Shown here piece by piece: positions 28,130-36,316 of a DNA stretch of 64,000 nucleotides. The stretch is taken from NCBI RefSeq assembly GCF_002836205.1, contig NZ_PJBE01000013.1, forward strand, positions 496,001 through 560,000, read 5' to 3'. Both the position numbers and the translations under genes were made by a program. Under the pieces are notes generated by a model that had not been told where the DNA came from, made no database searches, and saw only the letters and a program-made list of their open reading frames with translations. How positions within the stretch are numbered: the first letter of the stretch is position 1; each line of letters begins with the position of its first letter. The DNA is from Shewanella sp. Choline-02u-19 (GTDB lineage: Bacteria; Pseudomonadota; Gammaproteobacteria; Enterobacterales; Shewanellaceae).

Positions 28130-28525
28130 ATGACAATGGATGTAAGTTTCGCTGGTTCCAATAATGCAGCAACGGCTAGTATCGCGCCCAGTAAGCCTGT
28201 TACGGAACCGTCCCAAACGTTGGAAAACGAAAGCGCACTAATGGTGTCTAAGGCTGAAAATGTCGAGGAAGTACAACAAACCGAAAAGGGCGAGCAACAC
28301 AAAACTGAAGAATTAACAGCTGTTGCAGCCGAACTTACCGATATGATGTCGTTAATGCGAAAAGGACTTGCATTTAAAGTCGATGAACATTCAGGCCGAA
28401 ATGTGGTGAGTGTGATGGATATTGAGTCAGGTGATGTGCTCCGGCAGATCCCCAATGAGGAGGCGCTACAGTTAGCTAAGAAACTCGCTGAAGTGGCAGG
28501 ATTCTTGCTTGAAACTGAGGCGTAA
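28130..28525 (+). CDS. flaG: FlaG family protein
   Basis: FlaG proteins lie next to fliD and affect filament length. The first half is low-complexity and charged; the conserved C-terminal domain (about residues 65-130) contains GLAFKVDEHSGRNVVSVMDIESGDVLRQIPNEEALQLA. The start ATG 28130 follows GGAGG at good distance. It heads the flaG-fliD-fliT-like-fliS group. Confidence 0.9.
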   Translation: MTMDVSFAGSNNAATASIAPSKPVTEPSQTLENESALMVSKAENVEEVQQTEKGEQHKTEELTAVAAELTDMMSLMRKGLAFKVDEHSGRNVVSVMDIESGDVLRQIPNEEALQLAKKLAEVAGFLLETEA

Positions 28526-28566
28526 ATGAAGTGTCAATAAAATTTTATGTTGTCTAGGAGATAAGT

Positions 28567-29934
28567 ATGGCATTAACAGCAACAGGTATTGGTTCAGGGT
28601 TAGACATTAACAAGATTGTTAATGTGTTAGTTGATGCCGAAAAAATACCTAAAGAAGCCATATTTGATAAAAAAGAGCAAACGATTGACTCAAAGGTCTC
28701 AGCAATAGGGACATTAAAGAGCCAGCTTTCAAGTTTCCAAGACGCGCTTAAAAAGCTCAGCGACCCAGCTGCATTAAATATCAGAAAAGTGTCTACTGGT
28801 GACAGCAGCTATTTTACCGCTAAAGCCGACGAGAATGCGCAATCGGGCAGTTATCAAATTGAAGTCGAACAGCTGGCAAAGTTCCATAAAGTTGCAGGAG
28901 CTAATGTCGCAGACTCAACATTACCTGTTGGACAAGGCTCTCTTGACCTATCAGTTAATGGTGAATCATTTTCAGTGGCTGTCGAGGCAACTGATTCGTT
29001 AGAAACTATCGCAAAAAAAATAAATGACGCATCTGATAACTCTGGTGTTACCGCCACAATTATTACCAGTGACGGGGGCAGTCGACTCATATTTAGCTCT
29101 GATGAGTCGGGGCTTGATAATCAAGTCAATATCACAGCAACAGACACCGTCGGCAGCGATCTCAATAATATGTTTGGTGGCGCAAACTTATCAACTTTGC
29201 AAGCCGCTCAAAATGCAGTGGTTTATATCGATGGTCAAAAAGTTACCTCTCAAAGTAATGAGGTAAAAAATGCAATCACTGGCGTGACCCTATCCTTAAC
29301 GGATGCAGACTTAACTAAGACTTCAACTCTTAAAATAGAGCAAGATAATGAAGCGGTAAAAGAGAATGTTGAAGCTTTTGTTGAAGCCTATAACACTTTA
29401 ATTGACTCTATCGATAAGCTGTCGAATTACGATGTTGATAAAAAAGAAGCTGCTGCGCTTCAAGGTGATTCAATGATCCGTTCGATCGAATCGCAAATGC
29501 GTAATATGATCAGCAATCGCGTCGATGTCGATGGTGAAACCGTTGCTCTGTATGATATAGGTGTCGAAGTCGACCGTTTCGGTAAAATGTCGATTGATGA
29601 TACTAAGCTTGATAAAGTAATTGCTGAAGACATGGACTTAGTGTCAGGACTATTTTCTACCCCAGATACAGGTATTGCCAATAGCTTAGATAAGCTGGTG
29701 GATGGTTATGTTAAATCTGGCGGTTCAATCGATAGTCGCAACAACGCATTGACCAGTGATAAACATAGATTAGATGATCAACGAGAATCCTTTTCATTGA
29801 AAATGGAAATGCTGCAAGCGCGCCTATTTAAACAGTTTAATGCAATGGATCTCATTGTTGGCCAGCTAAATCAACAGAGTTCTAGTCTTTCTGATCGGTT
29901 GAGCTCTCTACCGGGTGTCGTTATCCAATCGTAA
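28567..29934 (+). CDS. fliD: Flagellar filament cap protein FliD (HAP2)
   Basis: FliD caps the filament tip and lets exported flagellin fold into place. The N-terminal FliD_N region (GIGSGLDINKIVNVLVDAE) and the C-terminal FliD_C region (EAFVEAYNTLIDSID, LKMEMLQARLFKQFNAMDLIVGQLNQQSSSL) are both present. The 455 residues are a normal length. Confidence 0.96.
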   Translation: MALTATGIGSGLDINKIVNVLVDAEKIPKEAIFDKKEQTIDSKVSAIGTLKSQLSSFQDALKKLSDPAALNIRKVSTGDSSYFTAKADENAQSGSYQIEVEQLAKFHKVAGANVADSTLPVGQGSLDLSVNGESFSVAVEATDSLETIAKKINDASDNSGVTATIITSDGGSRLIFSSDESGLDNQVNITATDTVGSDLNNMFGGANLSTLQAAQNAVVYIDGQKVTSQSNEVKNAITGVTLSLTDADLTKTSTLKIEQDNEAVKENVEAFVEAYNTLIDSIDKLSNYDVDKKEAAALQGDSMIRSIESQMRNMISNRVDVDGETVALYDIGVEVDRFGKMSIDDTKLDKVIAEDMDLVSGLFSTPDTGIANSLDKLVDGYVKSGGSIDSRNNALTSDKHRLDDQRESFSLKMEMLQARLFKQFNAMDLIVGQLNQQSSSLSDRLSSLPGVVIQS

Positions 29935-29953
29935 GTTGCTTTAGGAGTTTTGC

Positions 29954-30274
29954 TTGCAGTATTTATCAGAATTAAACTTTAAACTAGCAGAAGTGCTAGC
30001 AACTCTTAAGCAAACCCCAGCTGAAGATGAATCAACCGATGAGTTGGTATCATACTTGCAGACGTTAGTCGGGAAGCGTCAACTTTTACTCACGAACATT
30101 TTTGCTAACCTAACGGATGAAGATGAACCTGAATTAAGAAAGCAGCTGGCACTCACTCAATCGTTTGAGGCGCAAGCAAAAGTCATCCAGGAACATCGTC
30201 AAGCATTATTGTACGCCGGACGTAAAAGCAAACGGCAGCTAAATGTTTACAAAGCTATAGATGAAAATAGGTAG
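29954..30274 (+). CDS. FliT-like flagellar chaperone
   Basis: Small helical protein of 106 residues lying between fliD and fliS. That is the position of fliT in enterics and of flaI in vibrios. It lacks strong sequence signatures, but its size, charge and context support a FliD-chaperone role. The start is TTG 29954, supported by AGGAG 6 bases upstream. FliS begins 6 bases after its stop codon. Confidence 0.65.
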   Translation: MQYLSELNFKLAEVLATLKQTPAEDESTDELVSYLQTLVGKRQLLLTNIFANLTDEDEPELRKQLALTQSFEAQAKVIQEHRQALLYAGRKSKRQLNVYKAIDENR

Positions 30275-30280
30275 GTTTTA

Positions 30281-30691
30281 ATGAGAAGTTCTCTTCAATC
30301 ATATCGCAAGGTTTCATTAGACAATGAAATTTCAATCGCTACACCACATCGCATTATTCAGATGATGTTTGACGGGGCGCTGCAGCGTATTGCGCAAAGT
30401 CGTTATGCGATTGAAAATAATGATATACAGAATAAAGGTCTTTATATTGGTAAGGCTATAGGTATTATTACAGGCTTAAATAACAGCCTGAACATGGATG
30501 CTAGTGCTGATATTTCCAAGAACCTTAGCGACTTATATGACTTCATGTTACGTCGTATTACCGAAGCAAATGTGAATAACGATGTCAATGCTTTGGACGA
30601 TGTAAGTAACATTATTCGAACGATTAAAGAAGGTTGGGACGCAATTCCCGCCGATAAGCACCATATCGATTCACATGCCGGTGCTATGTAA
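30281..30691 (+). CDS. fliS: Flagellin export chaperone FliS
   Basis: FliS binds the flagellin C-terminus in the cytoplasm and stops premature polymerisation. It shows the family N-terminus (SYRKVSLDNEISIATPHRIIQMMFDGAL) and the LYDFMLRRITEAN helix. The 136 residues are normal. A strong terminator follows 9 bases after the stop codon. Confidence 0.96.
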   Translation: MRSSLQSYRKVSLDNEISIATPHRIIQMMFDGALQRIAQSRYAIENNDIQNKGLYIGKAIGIITGLNNSLNMDASADISKNLSDLYDFMLRRITEANVNNDVNALDDVSNIIRTIKEGWDAIPADKHHIDSHAGAM

Positions 30692-30700
30692 TTTCCACCG

Positions 30701-30728
30701 AAAAAGGAGTGGCGAGCCACTCCTTTTT
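30701..30728. terminator. Terminator after fliS
   Basis: A perfect 13-base stem, AAAAAGGAGTGGC with GCCACTCCTTTTT, with the T run included in the stem. Confidence 0.92.
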
Positions 30729-30964
30729 GACTTCTGCCAAAAAATTGTCGTGGTTAAATTAACGAGTGCTGAGTTTTTAAGCAAAACAGATCCTGTTTAT
30801 CATAAACTTCATCAGAGGCTTGCTTATAGCGAGCCGATAATACACTATTCAGTTTGGTAGTGAATTTAAAGGTATTTCTTTGAGAGAAGCTACCGGCTTT
30901 AAATAATAAGCAACTAACACTAATAATTAATGCGCTGATACATATAAGCCTAACGGCCTTCGGA

Positions 30965-32398
30965 ATGATGCAAAAAGATCAACGAATTCTACTTGTCGGT
31001 AACCAGTCAGAGCGAATTAATCGCTTGTCATGTGTTTTTGAGTTTTTAGGTGAGCAAGTCGAGTTAGTCGGTTTCGACAAACTTGAGTTGTATACAAAAC
31101 AAGCGCGTTTTCGTGCGATTGTTTTGCCCGCTGAAGCTCAATCAAAAGAACTTATTCAGTCTTTGGCTGGAGCGCTTCCGTGGCAGCCATTTTTGCTGCT
31201 GGGTGACGTTGCCGATGTTAAAGCCTCGAATATTCTTGGCTGTATCGAAGAACCACTAAATTATCCTCAGCTCACTGAGTTACTTCACTTCTGCCAAGTT
31301 TTTGGCCAAGTGAAGCGAGCTGATGTGCCTACTAGTGCCAATCAAACAAAACTGTTTCGCAGCCTCGTTGGCCGCAGTGAAGGTATCGCCAACGTGCGCC
31401 ACCTCATTAGCCAAGTTGCCAGTTCTGAAGCCACAGTGTTAATCCTTGGGCAATCAGGTACAGGTAAAGAGGTCGTAGCACGAAATATTCATTATATTTC
31501 AGAGCGTCGCGATGGACCGTTTATTCCAGTTAACTGTGGTGCAATACCGGCAGAACTGTTAGAAAGCGAGTTGTTTGGCCACGAGAAAGGCTCATTTACC
31601 GGTGCAATTAGTGCCCGTAAAGGTCGATTCGAATTAGCAGAAAAAGGCACTCTGTTTCTGGATGAAATAGGCGACATGCCGCTGCAAATGCAAGTTAAGC
31701 TGCTACGTGTATTACAAGAGCGAGTATTTGAACGTGTGGGTGGCAGTAAGTCTATTGCGGCTGACGTTCGAGTTGTTGCGGCGACACATAGAAATCTTGA
31801 AAACATGATTGAAGAGGGGAGCTTTAGAGAAGATCTCTATTACCGCTTGAATGTGTTTCCAATAGAAATGCCTGCTTTGTGTGAACGCAAAGAAGATATT
31901 CCATTATTACTGCAAGAACTGGTTAGCCGAGTTTATAACGAAGGCCGTGGCCGAGTGCGTTTTACTCAAAGAGGCATCGAGTCGCTTAAAGAGCATGCAT
32001 GGTCTGGTAACGTTCGTGAGTTATCCAACTTAGTTGAGCGCTTAACCATCTTGTACCCCGGTGGACTGGTTGATGTTAATGACTTACCGATTAAGTATCG
32101 TCATATTGATGTACCAGAATATTGTATAGAAGTTAGTGAAGAGGAACTTGAGCGTGATGCCCTAGCCTCTATCTTTAATGATGACGAGCCTATTGATATA
32201 CCAGAGTCTCGTTTCCCAAGTGAGCTGCCTCCTGAAGGGGTTAACCTAAAAGATCTGCTGGCAGAGCTTGAAATCGACATGATTAGACAAGCATTAGATC
32301 AGCAAGATAATGTGGTTGCCCGCGCTGCTGAAATGCTCGGTATTCGCCGTACAACGCTCGTTGAGAAGATGCGTAAATACGGTTTAGGTAAAGATTAA
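30965..32398 (+). CDS. flrA: Flagellar master regulator FlrA (FleQ family, sigma-54 activator)
   Basis: Enhancer-binding protein at the top of the polar flagellar cascade; activates sigma-54 promoters, including flrBC. A FleQ-type N-terminal domain lacks an evident phosphoacceptor (about 1-125). The AAA+ domain has Walker A GQSGTGKE at 162-169 and the sigma-54-contact loop GSFTGA at 209-214, where serine replaces the usual alanine. A Fis-type helix-turn-helix is at the C-terminus (AAEMLGIRRTTLVEKMRK). In the family c-di-GMP and FlhG modulate activity. The ribosome site is weak. A 47-bp repeat array starts at the stop codon. Confidence 0.95.
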   Translation: MMQKDQRILLVGNQSERINRLSCVFEFLGEQVELVGFDKLELYTKQARFRAIVLPAEAQSKELIQSLAGALPWQPFLLLGDVADVKASNILGCIEEPLNYPQLTELLHFCQVFGQVKRADVPTSANQTKLFRSLVGRSEGIANVRHLISQVASSEATVLILGQSGTGKEVVARNIHYISERRDGPFIPVNCGAIPAELLESELFGHEKGSFTGAISARKGRFELAEKGTLFLDEIGDMPLQMQVKLLRVLQERVFERVGGSKSIAADVRVVAATHRNLENMIEEGSFREDLYYRLNVFPIEMPALCERKEDIPLLLQELVSRVYNEGRGRVRFTQRGIESLKEHAWSGNVRELSNLVERLTILYPGGLVDVNDLPIKYRHIDVPEYCIEVSEEELERDALASIFNDDEPIDIPESRFPSELPPEGVNLKDLLAELEIDMIRQALDQQDNVVARAAEMLGIRRTTLVEKMRKYGLGKD

Positions 32399-32640
32399 AA
32401 GCCGGATAGTGCCGGATAGTGCAGAGATGGTACAAGCTGAGACGGTGAAAATCGGTTAAGAGCCGGTTTAAAGCTGGATAGTGCTGAGATGGTGGAAATC
32501 AGTTAAGAGCCGATTTAAAGCTGGATAGTGCTGAGATGGTGATAATCGGTTAAGAGCCGGTTTAGAGCTGGATAGTGCTGAGATGGTGATAATCGGTTAA
32601 GAGCCGGTTTAAAGCCGGATAGTGCAGAGATGGTACAAGC
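32399..32640 (+). repeat. Composite intergenic repeat 2: exact 47-bp tandem array after flrA
   Basis: The word ATC(G/A)GTTAAGAGCC starts at 32451, 32498, 32545 and 32592, an exact period of 47. Each unit contains GCCGGTTTAAAGC, GGATAGTGCTGAGATGGTG and ATCGGTTAAGA. Partial units flank the four full ones. There is no open frame of note, no CRISPR-like spacer and no similarity to the neighbouring genes. Confidence 0.95.
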
Positions 32641-32696
32641 GACAGTGAAGCCAAGACGATTAAAGCCACGCTAATTGTATGCACCGATTTAAAATT

Positions 32697-32730
32697 AGAA
32701 AGCCAGAAGCATAGCTTCTGGCTTTTTTTG
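32697..32730 (+). terminator. Terminator after the flrA array
   Basis: A perfect 9-base stem, GCCAGAAGC/GCTTCTGGC, with loop ATA, flanked by A and followed by seven T. It lies beyond the repeat array, so the array is transcribed as the flrA 3' UTR if read-through reaches here. Confidence 0.93.
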
Positions 32731-32761
32731 TTTTTTTGCTTTAATCTTTTCCTGCTGTTCT

Positions 32762-32904
32762 CGTAAGCGAAGCGTTCGTCTTAGCTTTCTCCCCGCTTTA
32801 CAGTAAGCGAAGCGTCCGTCTTTGCTTGTTCCGTCTTAGTTCTATTCGTTTTTTAACCGTAAGGCCGAAGGCCGTTCGTCTTAGCTTGTTTCGTCTTAGC
32901 TTTA
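32762..32904 (+). repeat. 3' module of composite repeat 2 (triloop hairpins and GTCTTAGC words)
   Basis: Contains two copies of GTAAGCGAAGCGT, one GGCC-GAA-GGCC hairpin (32863-32873), and several GTCTTAGC or GTCTTTGC words, which are complementary to GCT(G/A)AGAC of the upstream array. It lies just ahead of the flrB promoter. Confidence 0.8.
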
Positions 32905-32931
32905 TTCTGCTTTCCTCGTTCCTTTCCAAGT

Positions 32932-32946
32932 TGGCACAAAACCTGC
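32932..32946 (+). promoter_or_regulatory. Sigma-54 promoter of flrBC
   Basis: TGGCAC, 5 bases, CTGC, 38 bases before the flrB ATG. Expected target of FlrA. Confidence 0.85.
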
Positions 32947-32984
32947 TTCACCCCATCAAATGCAGTTTTTTTGACGGAGTTATA

Positions 32985-34064
32985 ATGTCCGCAGTCCCTC
33001 AGCCACAATTTGATGCACTAACAAGCTATCGTCCACAACAGGTCGACGTTCAGCAAGCCGCAAATATGTCCAATCGTATGGATCATATTCTGCAGGCGAT
33101 GCCATCTGGCGTAGTGATCATCAATGGTGATGGTATTGTGACAGACGCAAATCCGGTAGCCATTGAGTTGCTTGGCGGTCCATTAGAAGGGCTACGCTGG
33201 TTTAAAGTGATCAATCAGGCTTTCTCACCTAAAGATGATGATGGTCATGAAGTGTCACTGCGTAATGGGCGCCGCGTTAAACTGGCAATTACGCCATTAA
33301 CGCCAGAACCAGGTCAGCTTATCGTGTTAACTGATTTGACTGAAACACGTTTATTGCAAAAGAATTTGTCACATCTACAAAGGTTGTCAGCATTAGGCAA
33401 AATGGTGGCTACACTGGCACACCAAGTGCGTACGCCATTGAGTGCCGCCTTGTTGTATGCCTCTAATCTTGCCAACCCTAAAATTTCCGATACCGCAAGA
33501 AAGCGCTTTCAGGGAAAGCTGGTCGATAGACTCAACGAGTTAGAGCACCAAGTTAACGATATGCTGCTAATGGCAAAAGGCCGCAAGCAGGAGCTGGACG
33601 TGATTGTCTCTATTGAAGAGGTGATTGATAGCGTATTGAATAACTGCCAACCGATCTCGGCGCAAAAAGGCTGCCAGCTGGATTTTATCAATCATTCGAC
33701 ACAGGGCATTCGCGCAAATGACTCAGCGTTAAGTTCTGCGATAAATAATCTGGTGGTGAACAGCATTGAAGCTGGCGCGACCAAGATAGAGATAAAGGCC
33801 TACGATACGGCCACAGCACTGCATGTTGATGTGATCGATAACGGTAAAGGGTTAGATGCCGATATGCAGCAACAAGTGCTTGAACCCTTCTTTACCACTA
33901 AGCCACAAGGCACGGGGCTTGGGTTGGCAGTGGTGCAATCAGTGGTGAATAATCATGGTGGCATGATGCAGTTGAGTTGTCATGTTGGTGAAGGCTGTAC
34001 CGCCTCGCTTAAATTCCCTTTAGTGGCTAAAGCCAATATCACTGAATCAGTCGTAGGAGCTTAA
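32985..34064 (+). CDS. flrB: Flagellar sensor histidine kinase FlrB
   Basis: Cytoplasmic histidine kinase that phosphorylates FlrC. It has a PAS-like domain (about 20-115), a dimerisation domain with the phosphorylated histidine 146 in LAHQVRTPLSAAL, and an ATPase domain with NNLVVNSIEAGA, DNGKGL and GTGLGLAVV. No membrane segment. I start it at ATG 32985 (GGAG 5 bases upstream). An in-frame ATG at 32826 would lie upstream of the sigma-54 site and inside the repeat module. Overall 359 residues. flrC follows after 4 bases. Confidence 0.95.
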   Translation: MSAVPQPQFDALTSYRPQQVDVQQAANMSNRMDHILQAMPSGVVIINGDGIVTDANPVAIELLGGPLEGLRWFKVINQAFSPKDDDGHEVSLRNGRRVKLAITPLTPEPGQLIVLTDLTETRLLQKNLSHLQRLSALGKMVATLAHQVRTPLSAALLYASNLANPKISDTARKRFQGKLVDRLNELEHQVNDMLLMAKGRKQELDVIVSIEEVIDSVLNNCQPISAQKGCQLDFINHSTQGIRANDSALSSAINNLVVNSIEAGATKIEIKAYDTATALHVDVIDNGKGLDADMQQQVLEPFFTTKPQGTGLGLAVVQSVVNNHGGMMQLSCHVGEGCTASLKFPLVAKANITESVVGA

Positions 34065-34068
34065 GGGC

Positions 34069-35421
34069 ATGTCTGAAGGTAAATTACTGTTAGTTGAAGA
34101 TGATGCTTCATTACGAGAAGCTCTATTAGACACGCTGATGCTAGCGCAATATGAATGCGTCGATGTTGAATCGGCTGAAGCCGGCATTTTGGCATTAAAA
34201 AGTGACTCATTTGATATGGTGATAAGCGATGTGCAAATGGAAGGGATTGGCGGCTTAGGCTTGCTTAATTACCTGCAGCATAATCACCCTAAAGTGCCCA
34301 TGTTATTGATGACGGCTTACGCAACGATTGATAACGCGGTCAATGCGATGAAGTTAGGCGCCGTCGATTATCTGGCTAAACCTTTTTCACCCGAAGTGCT
34401 GCTTAACCAAGTATCAAGATACTTGCCCGCTAAATCGACAGAGGGCACACCCGTTGTCGCAGACGAAAAGAGTTTAGCCCTGCTATCTCTGGCTCAGCGA
34501 GTGGCAGCATCAGATGCATCAGTGATGATCATGGGCCCAAGTGGCAGTGGTAAAGAGGTCTTGGCGCGTTATATTCATCAGCACAGCAATCGCTCTACAG
34601 GGGCTTTTGTCGCGATAAACTGCGCCGCAATTCCTGAGAACATGCTTGAAGCAACGCTTTTTGGTTATGAAAAAGGTGCGTTTACGGGGGCTTATCAAGC
34701 CTGCCCAGGTAAATTTGAGCAAGCACAAGGCGGCACGCTACTGCTTGATGAAATTTCAGAGATGGAAGTGGGCTTGCAAGCTAAGTTACTGCGAGTGCTG
34801 CAAGAGCGTGAAGTGGAGCGACTCGGTGGCCGTAAGACCATTAAGCTAGACGTACGAGTATTGGCGACCTCAAACCGTGATTTAAAAGCGTTGGCGGCAT
34901 CGGGAGAGTTTAGAGAAGATCTTTATTATCGGATCAATGTCTTTCCGCTAACTTGGCCAGCGCTAAATCAACGTCCCGCGGATATTTTACCCTTAGCAAG
35001 ACACCTTATTAATCGTCACTCTTTAGCGATGAATAAAACCGAAGTACCGGTATTGGCTGAATGTGCGTCGCGGAGGTTGTTAACTCATCGTTGGCCAGGC
35101 AATGTGCGCGAACTCGACAATGTGGTACAACGTGCGCTGATTTTAAATATTTCTAACGAAATAACCCTCGCTGATATTATTATCGATAATTGCGATATTT
35201 CACTTAACGCAGAGTCATTTCCTGTCGAAGAGGAAAAGCCCACTGAGCTTGACGGTTTAGGGACTGAACTTAAAGCACAAGAACATGTGATAATTCTAGA
35301 AACCTTGACTCAGTGTAATGGCAGCCGTAAAGCCGTCGCCGAAAAACTGGGGATCAGTGCTCGAACTTTACGTTATAAAATGGCCAAAATGCGCGACTCC
35401 GGGATTCAAATACCGGCTTAA
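34069..35421 (+). CDS. flrC: Flagellar response regulator FlrC (sigma-54 activator)
   Basis: FlrC, phosphorylated by FlrB, activates sigma-54 promoters of hook and basal-body genes. It has a receiver domain (acidic pair in LLVEDDASL, phosphoacceptor in MVISDVQMEG), an AAA+ domain with Walker A GPSGSGKE starting at residue 156, the sigma-54-contact loop GAFTGA at 203-208, and a C-terminal Fis-type helix-turn-helix. The 450 residues are normal. A second repeat array begins at the stop codon. Confidence 0.95.
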   Translation: MSEGKLLLVEDDASLREALLDTLMLAQYECVDVESAEAGILALKSDSFDMVISDVQMEGIGGLGLLNYLQHNHPKVPMLLMTAYATIDNAVNAMKLGAVDYLAKPFSPEVLLNQVSRYLPAKSTEGTPVVADEKSLALLSLAQRVAASDASVMIMGPSGSGKEVLARYIHQHSNRSTGAFVAINCAAIPENMLEATLFGYEKGAFTGAYQACPGKFEQAQGGTLLLDEISEMEVGLQAKLLRVLQEREVERLGGRKTIKLDVRVLATSNRDLKALAASGEFREDLYYRINVFPLTWPALNQRPADILPLARHLINRHSLAMNKTEVPVLAECASRRLLTHRWPGNVRELDNVVQRALILNISNEITLADIIIDNCDISLNAESFPVEEEKPTELDGLGTELKAQEHVIILETLTQCNGSRKAVAEKLGISARTLRYKMAKMRDSGIQIPA

Positions 35422-35712
35422 TAGCGGGTTCAAGCAGAGACGGTGAGAATCGGTTAAGAGCTGGTTAAGAGCCGGATAGAAGCCGGTTTGAAGCCGGATA
35501 GGGCTGAGACGATGAGAATCGGTTAAGAGCCGGTTTGAAGCCGGATAGAAGCCGGATAGGGCTGAGACGGTTCAAGCTGAGACGATGAGAATCGGTTAAG
35601 AGCCGGATAGAAGCCGGATAGGGCTGAGACGGTTCAAGCTGAGACGATGAGAATCGGTTAAGAGCCGATTTAAAGTCGGGTAGTGCTGAGATGGTTCGAG
35701 CTGAGACGATTT
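35422..35712 (+). repeat. Composite intergenic repeat 3: mosaic array after flrC
   Basis: The same vocabulary as after flrA but reshuffled. The word ATCGGTTAAGAGC occurs at 35449, 35518, 35591 and 35653 (spacings 69, 73 and 62). The differences arise from insertion or loss of sub-units such as GCCGGATAGAA and GCTGAGACGGTTCAA. Non-coding. Confidence 0.92.
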
Positions 35713-35784
35713 AAGCAGAGATGAAGAACTTTGTTGGATACCTAGAGGTATTTCGTTTGAATCTTGGCTGCTTTTTGTTTTAAG

Positions 35785-35866
35785 CTTTTCCTGCTTTTCC
35801 TGCTTTTCCTGCTTTTCCCGTAAGCGAAGCGTCCGTCTTTGCTTGTCCCGTCTTAGCTCTATCCGT
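35785..35866 (+). repeat. Pyrimidine 9-bp repeat and 3' module of composite repeat 3
   Basis: CTTTTCCTG is repeated three times in tandem from 35785, followed by GTAAGCGAAGCGTCC, GTCTTTGC and CCGTCTTAGC. The order array, T-rich link, GCGAAGC module is the same as after flrA and cheW. Confidence 0.85.
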
Positions 35867-35888
35867 TTTTCACCGTTAATTTAAATAC

Positions 35889-35903
35889 TGGCACGATTAC
35901 TGC
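35889..35903 (+). promoter_or_regulatory. Sigma-54 promoter of fliE operon
   Basis: TGGCAC, 5 bases, CTGC, 54 bases upstream of fliE. Confidence 0.85.
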
Positions 35904-35957
35904 TTTATCTAGTTCAATATAAGTTTTTCGTCAAGAAAACGACATTGGGAGATAGTA

Positions 35958-36290
35958 ATGCAAATCGGCGCTAATTCTTTACTGCAAGAGATGCAGTCAC
36001 TTAACGGCCAAATTGGCTCACCTGGGATCCAAACAGGTATTGCTCGCCAAGTGAATAACACTTCTGGCGCTGATTTTGGGCAACTTCTTTCTCAAGCTGT
36101 TGGAAATGTGAGCGAACTTCAATCGAATGCAGGTAATTTGGCCACTCGCCTTGATATGGGCGACACCACAGTGACATTATCTGATACCGTGATTGCGCGT
36201 GAGAAATCTAGCGTTGCTTTTGAGGCAACAGTGCAAGTAAGAAATAAGCTGGTACAAGCTTATAAAGACATTATGAGTATGCCTGTTTAG
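35958..36290 (+). CDS. fliE: Flagellar hook-basal body protein FliE
   Basis: FliE joins the MS ring to the rod. At 110 residues it is the usual size, with the C-terminal family motif VAFEATVQVRNKLVQAYKDIMSMPV. First gene of fliEFGHIJ, with a good GGGAG ribosome site and a sigma-54 promoter. Confidence 0.95.
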   Translation: MQIGANSLLQEMQSLNGQIGSPGIQTGIARQVNNTSGADFGQLLSQAVGNVSELQSNAGNLATRLDMGDTTVTLSDTVIAREKSSVAFEATVQVRNKLVQAYKDIMSMPV

Positions 36291-36316
36291 GCCTAAACTA
36301 ACAGCAGGTAGCAATT

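Noticed and set aside
30833..30840. GCCGATAA as a FliA promoter of flrA
   Set aside because: No TAAA-like element at 15-base spacing, and a class I regulator is not expected to be FliA-driven.
32399..32640. CRISPR array
   Set aside because: Units are contiguous with no unique spacers, they drift in sequence, and there are no cas genes.
32826..32984. Longer FlrB start at 32826
   Set aside because: It would include the sigma-54 promoter and repeat module as coding sequence and lacks a ribosome site; ATG 32985 has GGAG.
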